This document shows positions 57,586-64,000 of a stretch of DNA of 64,000 nucleotides, piece by piece. Position numbers and translations under genes: made by a program. How positions within the stretch are numbered: position 1 is the stretch's first letter; each line of letters opens with the position of its first letter. The stretch is from Allobacillus salarius. Lineage in GTDB: Bacteria > Bacillota > Bacilli > Bacillales > Alkalibacillaceae. The notes below the pieces were generated by a model that was not told where the DNA came from, made no database searches, and saw only the letters and a list, made by a program, of their open reading frames with translations. Location of the stretch: NCBI RefSeq assembly GCF_007559425.1, contig NZ_VMHE01000004.1, positions 62,001 to 126,000 on the forward strand, read 5' to 3'.

Positions 57586-58757
57586 ATGCACATAAATCAG
57601 CTTTCGTTTTTTCCGAAGCATTTCTAAGTTATAAATTTAGGGACGACCACCCATTTAACCAAAAACGTGTGGTCCTTACGTATGATTTACTCAAAGCTAG
57701 TGGGGCATTAGACGATGAACAAATCATACCACCTCGAATGGCGACGGATGAAGAGATTAAACTGATTCACAAATCAAACTATATTGAGGCTGTACAAAAA
57801 GCAAGTGTTGGTTTGTTGTCATCAGAACAAGGTATGCAATATGGAATCGGTACACAAGACACACCTATGTTTGAAAACATGCATGAAGCTTCAGCTCAGT
57901 TAGTTGGCGGGACATTGACAGCTGTGGATGCTGTCATGAACGGAGACTATACACATGCAGTGAATATTGGCGGTGGTCTCCATCATGGGTTTAAAGGCAA
58001 AGCATCTGGATTTTGTATCTACAATGATGCAGCAATTGCCATCCAATATCTACGTGAGCATTATAACTTAAAAGTTCTCTATGTCGATACGGATGCCCAT
58101 CATGGTGATGGTGTTCAATGGGCTTTTTACGATGACCCAAATGTTTGCACATTTTCAATCCATGAAACGGGAAGATATTTATTTCCAGGCACAGGAAATG
58201 TTAATGAGCGCGGACATAATGAAGGTTTCGGTTATTCTTTCAACTTACCGATCGATGCTTTCACAGAAGACGATTCGTTTTTGGAAGTATACTCAAAATC
58301 TCTCGAAGAAGTTACAGAGTACTTTCGTCCGGACATCATTATTAGTCAAAACGGAGCGGATGCTCACGCATATGATCCATTAACTCATTTGTGCTGTTCA
58401 ATGAAAATCTTCGAAGAAATCCCTAAACTTGTTCACCGATTAGCGCATAAGTATTGTAATGGCAAATGGGTTGCTCTCGGTGGCGGTGGCTACGATATAT
58501 GGCGTGTAGTCCCTCGATCTTGGGCGCAGTTATGGAATATTGCTAATTTAGATGGGCAAACGTTACAAGGTCCATTACCTAAAGAGTGGCTTGAAAAATG
58601 GCAACCGAAAAGCCCAGTACAATTACCAACCCATTGGCAGGATCTTTCACGTGTTTATAAAGAGATTCCTCGTAAAAAAGAAATTACTGAAAAGAATCAA
58701 CTGACTTTAGGTAAAGCGCTTGAGATTATTAGAAACGAACAAAAATACATTTTATGA
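57582..58757 (+). CDS. acuC: AcuC, histone-deacetylase-fold lysine deacetylase
   Basis: A 391-aa class I HDAC-like enzyme. The active-site His pair and zinc ligands are in GGGLHHGFKGKASGFCIYND and DTDAHHGDGVQWAFYDD, and a later Asp/Tyr region contains QNGADAHAYDPLTHL and GGGGYDI. In B. subtilis AcuC reverses AcuA acetylation of AcsA. It overlaps acuB (ATGA), so the set is translationally coupled. Confidence 0.96.
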   Translation: MNAHKSAFVFSEAFLSYKFRDDHPFNQKRVVLTYDLLKASGALDDEQIIPPRMATDEEIKLIHKSNYIEAVQKASVGLLSSEQGMQYGIGTQDTPMFENMHEASAQLVGGTLTAVDAVMNGDYTHAVNIGGGLHHGFKGKASGFCIYNDAAIAIQYLREHYNLKVLYVDTDAHHGDGVQWAFYDDPNVCTFSIHETGRYLFPGTGNVNERGHNEGFGYSFNLPIDAFTEDDSFLEVYSKSLEEVTEYFRPDIIISQNGADAHAYDPLTHLCCSMKIFEEIPKLVHRLAHKYCNGKWVALGGGGYDIWRVVPRSWAQLWNIANLDGQTLQGPLPKEWLEKWQPKSPVQLPTHWQDLSRVYKEIPRKKEITEKNQLTLGKALEIIRNEQKYIL

Positions 58758-58835
58758 AAATAGTTAGCAACGAAAAATTTTCGTTTATTATAACGTAAAT
58801 TTTCCGATTTTTCCTATACTTCGTAATTTCAAAAC

Positions 58836-58872
58836 AAAACCAGTGAATGACGTTAAGTCAATCACTGGTTTT
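58836..58872 (-). terminator. Terminator overlapping the motS 3' end
   Basis: AAAACCAGTGA / TCACTGGTTTT arms around the motS stop codon. It can also end acuABC transcripts. Confidence 0.75.
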
Positions 58873-59644
58873 CTGCTCTTAAAATAGTAATTTCTACACG
58901 ACGGTTTAAACGCATATTCTCTGAGCTATTATTATCAACATAAGGTTTCGTATCCGCATAGCCTGAGGCTTGGAACCGTGCTGGATTTAATCCCTGGTTC
59001 TCTACAAAGAAGCGAACAACACTACTCGCCCTTGCCCCACTCAGTTCCCAGTTGGAAGGAAACCGGTACGTATTAATCGGTCGACTATCTGTATGACCTT
59101 CAATTTTTACGTTATTCGGGATACTTGATAGCAAGACTCCCACCTTTTCTAAAAATGGAAAGCCTTCCTCAATCAATTCCGCTTCTCCAGATTCAAATAA
59201 CACACGTTCCTGTAAAACAAGAACGACACCTTGATCGGTTCGGCTAGCCGTAATTACACCGTTTAATTCTTCTTCATCCAAGAATTGTTCCACTTCTTCA
59301 TGTAATTCATTTAAAGACTCTTCGTCAGTTGAGTCCATCTTTTCTTCGTCTTCCATCGCTTCATCTTGCTCGTCTGGAATCATTGCTTCGAAATCGGATT
59401 CAGCCGGATCTAATTGATTTTCTTGGTTTTCCGTTGGATGATCCATTTCGATGGCTGACGGCATAAAATCAAATATTACCCGTTCTTGATAAGAATCAGC
59501 GACGGCTTTGAATTTCACCGCATCGATTTGAGACATTGAAAATAATAAGATGAAAAAAACGAGAACTAGCGTAATCATATCCGAATATGTAACCATCCAC
59601 ATTGGTGCTTCGCGTTTTGGCAGTTTTTGTCGCTTACGTTTCAT
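58862..59644 (-). CDS. motS: Flagellar stator subunit MotS (MotB family)
   Basis: A 260-aa stator protein. Its single membrane helix carries the ion-binding aspartate, Asp22 in TYSDMITLVLVFF. A very acidic linker follows (about residues 60-128; many Glu/Asp). The C-terminal OmpA-like peptidoglycan-binding domain has IEGHTDSRPIN and SGARASSVVRFF and ends LNRRVEITI. The pairing with motP next to ccpA matches the sodium-driven MotPS of Bacillus. The acidic linker looks longer than usual. It overlaps motP by 11 bp. Confidence 0.92.
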   Translation of the reverse strand: MKRKRQKLPKREAPMWMVTYSDMITLVLVFFILLFSMSQIDAVKFKAVADSYQERVIFDFMPSAIEMDHPTENQENQLDPAESDFEAMIPDEQDEAMEDEEKMDSTDEESLNELHEEVEQFLDEEELNGVITASRTDQGVVLVLQERVLFESGEAELIEEGFPFLEKVGVLLSSIPNNVKIEGHTDSRPINTYRFPSNWELSGARASSVVRFFVENQGLNPARFQASGYADTKPYVDNNSSENMRLNRRVEITILRAENQ

Positions 59645-60458
59645 TAACCGTCTCTCCGATCAATTCTTCTTCCTCTTCTGTTTCATTGAGTTTGAGCTCT
59701 TCAGTTGAGAGGAATGCACTCAATTTCTCTTCCAAGATTTTTGGATTTTGACCAGATTGAACACCAATAACGCCTTCAACAATAATTTGCTTCATAAATA
59801 CTTCTTGTTCCGTACGAGAATATAACTTTCCTGCAATCGGGATAAAAACAAGATTTGCCAAAACCATTCCATAAAAAGTCGTCAGGAGAGCAATCGCCAT
59901 ACTCGGACCGATTGTCTCTGGAGATTCTAAGTTATTGAGCATTAATACGAGCCCAATCAATGTACCGATCATTCCCCAGGCAGGTGCGTATTCTCCTGCT
60001 TTCTCTACGACATTTCGTCCTTTGTGGTGTCTTTCTTCCATAGCCGCGATTTCTGCATTCATAATTTCGTTGATGACTTCAGGTTCAATTCCATCAATCG
60101 CCAAGTAAACTCCTTTTTTAATAAACGGATCGTCTACTTCATCCATCTCACTTTCTAATGCAAGTAAACCTTCTCTTCTTGCCTTCTCAGAAAGTTGGAT
60201 AAACAATTGAATCAATTCTCGCAGATTATAATTTTGACTATGAAAAGCTTCTTTCATAACTTTTCGAAACATCTTTAATTCTTGTACAGAAAAGTTAATC
60301 AATAGCGCACCAATTAAACCACCGACAACGACAACAATAGATGAAATTTGGATAAACGTTGAAATGCCTCCAAATCCACTATTAAAATAGATGCCTATTA
60401 GTATCATTGTTGCACCTAAACCAATACCTATAGGTGTCAATATATCTTTTCGTTTCAT
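59634..60458 (-). CDS. motP: Flagellar stator subunit MotP (MotA family)
   Basis: A 274-aa protein with four membrane helices and a large cytoplasmic loop, as in MotA-type stators. Conserved parts are EPEVINEIMNAEI, EKAGEYAPAWGMIGTLIGLVLML and GPSMAIALLTTFYGMVLANLVFIPIAGKL. The ATG at 60458 follows AGGGTGAGAG and gives MKRKDILTPIGIG. With MotS it forms a stator likely driven by Na+, judged by the MotPS family and its ccpA linkage, not by a residue test. Confidence 0.93.
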   Translation of the reverse strand: MKRKDILTPIGIGLGATMILIGIYFNSGFGGISTFIQISSIVVVVGGLIGALLINFSVQELKMFRKVMKEAFHSQNYNLRELIQLFIQLSEKARREGLLALESEMDEVDDPFIKKGVYLAIDGIEPEVINEIMNAEIAAMEERHHKGRNVVEKAGEYAPAWGMIGTLIGLVLMLNNLESPETIGPSMAIALLTTFYGMVLANLVFIPIAGKLYSRTEQEVFMKQIIVEGVIGVQSGQNPKILEEKLSAFLSTEELKLNETEEEEELIGETVNET

Positions 60459-60517
60459 AACTCTCACCCTACTTGATTCCGATTTATCTATCTCTTTTTC
60501 TTATATCGGCACCAATT

Positions 60518-61519
60518 TTATTTTGTTGAGTCTCTTTCGATGATTCGGTGAGGTAAAGTGACTTGCTTTTCTTCTACTTGTTCTCCCTGCAGTAGCTTCG
60601 TTAGTAAACGCATGGAAACAGCGCCGATATCATACATCGGTTGCATTACGGTTGTTAATGTCGGACGCACCATTGTCGCAAGTCTTGTGTTATCAAACCC
60701 TACTACCGCAATATCTTCTGGAACTTTTAATCCTTCATCCTGTAATCCGTGAATGACACCTAATGCCAATTCATCTGAAGAGACGAGAATCGTTTCTGGT
60801 TTTTCTTCCAATCCAAGAAAATAATGACTTGCTTGAATACCTGAGTCATAAGTGTCGTCGCTATTAAAAATAAGCTTTTCCAATTCTGCATCGCTTTTCC
60901 CTGACTTCTTCATTGCATCGACGAAAGATTGTTTTCTAATTTCATTTGAGCGGTTATTCAATGGACTTGTGACAAATCCGATATCACCTTTACTTTTTTC
61001 TTCGATAAACTGAATAGCATCCTGAATCGCCTGGTAATAATCGATATTAACCGATGCAAGCTCCTCAGATTCTGCGATTGTCGCTGCCAATATAACCGGA
61101 ATATTTGCTTTTTTAAACGCTTCAATATGTTCGTCTGTAATCGTCGTACCCATGAAAATAATTCCATCTACTTGTTTTTCCAACATATTGTAAAAGAGAT
61201 CGATTTCTTTTGTTTTTTGTTGGTCTGAACTACTCAAAATAATGTGGTATTTATACATTGTTGCGATATCTTCTATACCACGTGCCAAATCAGCGATGAA
61301 CAGATTAGCGACATCTGGAATAATGACACCAACAGAAGTTGTTTTTCTGCTTGCCAATCCACGTGCAACTGCGTTCGGTCGGAAACCTAATTCTTCAATG
61401 GCATCCAACACTTTTTGCCGGGTGATTGGCTTTACATTTGTATTTCCATTAATGACCCGCGAAACGGTCGCCATCGATACGTTAGCTTTTTTTGCTACAT
61501 CATAAATGGTAACGCTCAT
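60518..61519 (-). CDS. ccpA: Catabolite control protein A
   Basis: A 333-aa LacI/GalR regulator. The DNA-binding head reads [23 protein letters not shown] and the hinge [13 protein letters not shown]. The periplasmic-binding-like core ends with [18 protein letters not shown]. Together with HPr-Ser-P it controls carbon metabolism, including citZ, ald and acu genes in Bacillus. The head, hinge and position between motPS and aroA identify it as CcpA rather than a sugar-specific LacI protein. ATG after GAGG. Confidence 0.95.
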   Translation of the reverse strand: MSVTIYDVAKKANVSMATVSRVINGNTNVKPITRQKVLDAIEELGFRPNAVARGLASRKTTSVGVIIPDVANLFIADLARGIEDIATMYKYHIILSSSDQQKTKEIDLFYNMLEKQVDGIIFMGTTITDEHIEAFKKANIPVILAATIAESEELASVNIDYYQAIQDAIQFIEEKSKGDIGFVTSPLNNRSNEIRKQSFVDAMKKSGKSDAELEKLIFNSDDTYDSGIQASHYFLGLEEKPETILVSSDELALGVIHGLQDEGLKVPEDIAVVGFDNTRLATMVRPTLTTVMQPMYDIGAVSMRLLTKLLQGEQVEEKQVTLPHRIIERDSTK

Positions 61520-61674
61520 CTTAAAAACCTCATTTCATAACGATTCATTTTAATGTAAGAATACTTTACTCATTCAAACGATTCAATAGATAACTTGTGA
61601 AAGTTTCTTGAGGGTTGCAGACGATAATCTGTGTACAACCAACCTTGCATATCTATTCAATTCAGTACGAAGCT

Positions 61675-62733
61675 TTATTTTTGTAACTCACCCATAAATT
61701 TATGAAACGCTTCTATGTCCATCTGTTGCTGTGCATCTGATAATGCTGTTGCTGGATCTGGATGTACTTCTGCCATTACTCCATCCGCTCCAATCGCCAT
61801 AGCAGCTTTGGCAGCAGGCAGCAATAAGTCTCTTCTGCCTGTTGAATGTGTTACGTCTACGAATACCGGCAAATGGGTCTCTTGCTTTAATATAGGTACT
61901 GCAGTAATATCTAATGTGTTCCGTGTTGCCGTTTCATACGTTCGGATTCCACGTTCACATAAGACGATTTGATCATTTCCTTGCGATATAATATATTCTG
62001 CAGCATTCATAAATTCATTGATTGTCGCTGCCAACCCTCTTTTGAGAAAGATCGGTTTGTCCGATCGGCCCGCTTCTTTCAACAATTCAAAGTTTTGCAT
62101 ATTACGTGCGCCGATTTGAATGACATCCAAATATTCCACAGCCTCTTCGATATGATTCGGATTGACGATTTCACTGACGACTTTCAAACCATATCGATCT
62201 CCGACTTTCTTCAGGATTTTTAACCCTTCGAATCCTAATCCTTGGAAATCATATGGTGATGTACGGGGTTTAAAAGCACCTCCACGTAAAATTGGAATGC
62301 CGTGTTCTTTTATGGCTTTTGCAACGAGATCTACTTGCTCCTCAGATTCAACAGAGCAAGGGCCCATGATGTACTGGCGTTCTCCTCCACCAATATTTAC
62401 ATTGCCGACTTTGACAATTGTATCTTGAGGTTTTTGTTCCCTTGAGACGAGCAACGTTTTACGATGGTCATCTTCTTGCAATTCCTTAGCTGCTTTAAAG
62501 ATTTCTTTAAACAGGTGTTCAATCGTCGAGCTTTGGAAAGGCCCTTCGTGATGATCGACAATATGATCGAGCATCTCTCGCTCACGTACTGGATCAAAGA
62601 CTTTAATTCCTTGTTCTTTTTTTATTTCACCAATCTTTTTAACGAGCTCACCGCGTCGATTAATCCATTTTAAAACTTCTATATTTACTTCATCTAATTG
62701 TTTTCTTAGTTCTTCTAGATTTAGTTCCTGCAT
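61675..62733 (-). CDS. aroA: Chorismate mutase-DAHP synthase (bifunctional)
   Basis: A 352-aa fusion. Residues about 1-90 are an AroQ-type chorismate mutase ([29 protein letters not shown]). Residues about 105-352 are a type I-beta DAHP synthase with the PEP/metal motifs [43 protein letters not shown] and [12 protein letters not shown]. It makes DAHP at the entrance of aromatic amino-acid synthesis, and the mutase domain gives prephenate/chorismate feedback in Bacillus (AroA, also called AroG). ATG after TTTGGAGG. Confidence 0.96.
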   Translation of the reverse strand: MQELNLEELRKQLDEVNIEVLKWINRRGELVKKIGEIKKEQGIKVFDPVREREMLDHIVDHHEGPFQSSTIEHLFKEIFKAAKELQEDDHRKTLLVSREQKPQDTIVKVGNVNIGGGERQYIMGPCSVESEEQVDLVAKAIKEHGIPILRGGAFKPRTSPYDFQGLGFEGLKILKKVGDRYGLKVVSEIVNPNHIEEAVEYLDVIQIGARNMQNFELLKEAGRSDKPIFLKRGLAATINEFMNAAEYIISQGNDQIVLCERGIRTYETATRNTLDITAVPILKQETHLPVFVDVTHSTGRRDLLLPAAKAAMAIGADGVMAEVHPDPATALSDAQQQMDIEAFHKFMGELQK

Positions 62734-62970
62734 CGGTCACTGCCTCCAAATGTTGTTGTAGAAAAACGGTTTTATGATACATTTAATTTAGTTAAGTATA
62801 CAATTATATCGAAATTCGGCGCAATCGACTAGCATTAAGGTCACCTGTTTACAACCTCATCAAGTCGAAATATTCCTAAAGTAATGTCTCATATCCGAAA
62901 ACTCAACTTCCTTTTGAAAAGTGATGAAGTCTGCTAAAATATAATTAAGAACAATTATGGGGGTTGTTTC

Positions 62971-63393
62971 ATGGCGACACCGAGCATGGAAGACTATATC
63001 GAAACAATTTATCTACTGAAAGAACAAAAAGGCTATGCCAGAGTTTCAGACATTGCTGAACACTTAGACGTCCTCCCCTCTTCTGTCACAAAAATGGTAA
63101 AAAAGCTAGATGAAAGAGAATATGTCGTCTATGAAAAATACAGAGGCTTGGTCTTGACGGATAAAGGTAGAAAATTTGGCGAGAAGTTATTATACCGTCA
63201 TAAACTATTAGAAGATTTTTTACATATTATTGGCGCGGAAGAAGATTCCATTTATGAAGAAGTTGAAGGGATTGAACATCATCTCAAATGGGATACAATC
63301 ATTCGGATTGGGGATTTAGTCGAATATTTTGAAGCCGATCCCCAACGATTAAACGATCTACAAGAGATTAAGAAGAAAAACGAGGACCGTTAA
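62971..63393 (+). CDS. mntR: Manganese-responsive regulator MntR
   Basis: A 140-aa DtxR-family repressor. The winged helix contains [24 protein letters not shown]. All MntR metal ligands are present: Asp8, Glu11, His77, Glu99, Glu102 and His103. Sequence matches B. subtilis MntR over its length. It represses Mn2+ uptake genes when manganese is sufficient; no transporter gene is next to it here. The ATG follows GGGGGTTG. Confidence 0.96.
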   Translation: MATPSMEDYIETIYLLKEQKGYARVSDIAEHLDVLPSSVTKMVKKLDEREYVVYEKYRGLVLTDKGRKFGEKLLYRHKLLEDFLHIIGAEEDSIYEEVEGIEHHLKWDTIIRIGDLVEYFEADPQRLNDLQEIKKKNEDR

Positions 63394-63396
63394 AAT

Positions 63397-63444
63397 AAAC
63401 CTGCTCTACTTCCATCCTTATGATGTAGTAGGCAGGTTTGTTTT
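63397..63444 (+). terminator. Terminator after mntR
   Basis: AAACCTGC...GCAGGTTT outer arms with an inner CTACT / AGTAG pairing, then GTTTTATT. Confidence 0.75.
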
Positions 63445-63462
63445 ATTGATAGCAGTATTAAA

Positions 63463-63783
63463 TTATTTCACAACATCTTTCAACGTATCGTATTTAATAT
63501 GCCAATGAGAGTTATGATATTGAACTGCACCGTCTTTCACAAAGAAAAACTGTGGGGATTCATGCTTAATTTCATAGTGCTCTGCAACTTGATTAGATAA
63601 TTCACGGTTTTCCTGCACATGAATCATATAAGCAGGTATTGTACTATCGTTCGTAAATTTCTCAAATTCTTCTTTTGCATCTGCACTGACTGGACAAGTC
63701 AGACTATGTTTAAATAACAAAAATGAGTCCTTTCCTAGCACTTCGTTTAATTCTGCTTCTGATGTTAAAACCTTGTAAGACAT
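63463..63783 (-). CDS. ytxJ: YtxJ, bacillithiol-related thioredoxin-like protein
   Basis: A 106-aa thioredoxin-fold protein with a single active-site cysteine, Cys30 in HSLTCPVSADA, and a cis-Pro region ESPQFFFVKDG. It matches YtxJ, annotated as a bacillithiol system (monothiol bacilliredoxin-like) protein. The ATG follows GAGGAGG. In B. subtilis it is in a stress operon ytxGHJ next to ccpA/aroA; a gene fragment beyond the terminator here may be unrelated. Confidence 0.92.
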   Translation of the reverse strand: MSYKVLTSEAELNEVLGKDSFLLFKHSLTCPVSADAKEEFEKFTNDSTIPAYMIHVQENRELSNQVAEHYEIKHESPQFFFVKDGAVQYHNSHWHIKYDTLKDVVK

Positions 63784-63933
63784 CTCGTATATTCCTCCTC
63801 ATAATCTCTTTTCCTAATCCATTCTACCAAACAGATCGATGAAAATCTCCATTCATGCTTGTGATGGATGGAACGGCGTTTTTGAACGCTTAGCGAGTTG
63901 TATTGAATGTTACAGCACACATTTAGCTTACTA

Positions 63934-63960
63934 AAAAAGCCACCCCTGAAAAGGAGTGGC
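63934..63960 (-). terminator. Terminator of an upstream minus-strand gene
   Basis: GCCACTCCT / AGGGGTGGC arms with TTTTTTAG in minus orientation. It lies about 10 bp after a possible stop codon at 63971-63973. Confidence 0.75.
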
Positions 63961-63970
63961 ATACCATTCA

Positions 63971-64000
63971 TTAATTTTGTGAGTTTTTGAAGTTCATATC
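63971..64000 (-). CDS. Possible 3' end of a gene continuing beyond the window
   Basis: A minus-strand frame entering at 64000 reads DMNFKNSQN and a TAA stop, 10 bp before a good terminator. The stop-terminator spacing suggests a real gene end, but nine residues are too few to identify it. Confidence 0.4.
   Translation of the reverse strand, partial: DMNFKNSQN

Noticed and set aside
63765..63971. Minus-strand open frame of 68 codons upstream of ytxJ
   Set aside because: It overlaps the ytxJ start and a terminator, and the translation has no family features.

Overview
The window is chromosomal DNA of a low-GC Gram-positive endospore former of the family Bacillaceae. Spore genes (an alpha/beta-type SASP, ytrH/ytrI, ytvI, ytfJ, refZ), CcpA, a tyrosyl T-box, a ribosomal S4 leader and near-complete gene-for-gene similarity to the Bacillus subtilis mdh-to-ytxJ segment all point there. 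Acidic protein stretches (notably in MotS) and a MotPS-type stator would fit a halotolerant or alkaliphilic member; that last point is inference.

Layout. 1-5.6 kb: TCA-cycle genes mdh-icd-citZ with a good citZ promoter, then ytwI, ytvI and fxsA. 5.6-12.4 kb: a minus-strand block pyk, pfkA, accA, accD, a FadR-like regulator and malic enzyme, linking glycolysis, pyruvate/malate and malonyl-CoA supply. 12.7-12.9 kb: a GC-rich dispersed repeat with terminal inverted repeats. 13-24 kb: dnaE, ytrH-ytrI, a small ytzJ-like gene, nrnA, ytpI, ytoI, ytkL, pepQ and ald. 24-36 kb: ytkK, a universal stress protein, ecsC-family, ytxK, ytfJ-ytfI, SASP, thiI-iscS, a small membrane protein-ezrA, refZ, ytsP and rpsD with its leader. 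36.4-51 kb: a block lying between rpsD and tyrS, which are close together in B. subtilis. It holds an EAL protein, a complete BceRS-BceAB peptide-sensing/detoxification module, a lipase-type putative type VII secretion toxin cassette, an acyl-CoA ligase, an NfrA-like nitroreductase, a 1-Cys peroxiredoxin and a UPF0182 membrane protein. 51-64 kb: tyrS with its T-box, a class A PBP with a long Lys/Glu tail, acuABC, motPS, ccpA, aroA (chorismate mutase-DAHP synthase), mntR and ytxJ.

The most unusual item is at 42.6-44.7 kb. It comprises a small lipoprotein on the minus strand, a divergent 460-aa protein with an N-terminal serine-lipase domain and a C-terminal all-helical domain, and a 104-aa helical protein downstream. 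This resembles the reverse-architecture type VII toxin TslA of Staphylococcus aureus with its lipoprotein immunity and helical partner proteins. It sits next to a cell-envelope-stress (Bce) module, so this stretch looks like a competition/defence region.

A second theme is intergenic repeat arrays. Four short tandem arrays of unrelated sequence have unit lengths of 52, 52, 21 and 21 bp, all close to whole numbers of DNA helical turns. Both 52-bp families carry short palindromes in each unit.

Start codons were moved from the longest reading frame wherever a Shine-Dalgarno sequence or family alignment favoured an internal start. Family comparisons rest on recalled knowledge of B. subtilis proteins, not on a database search.
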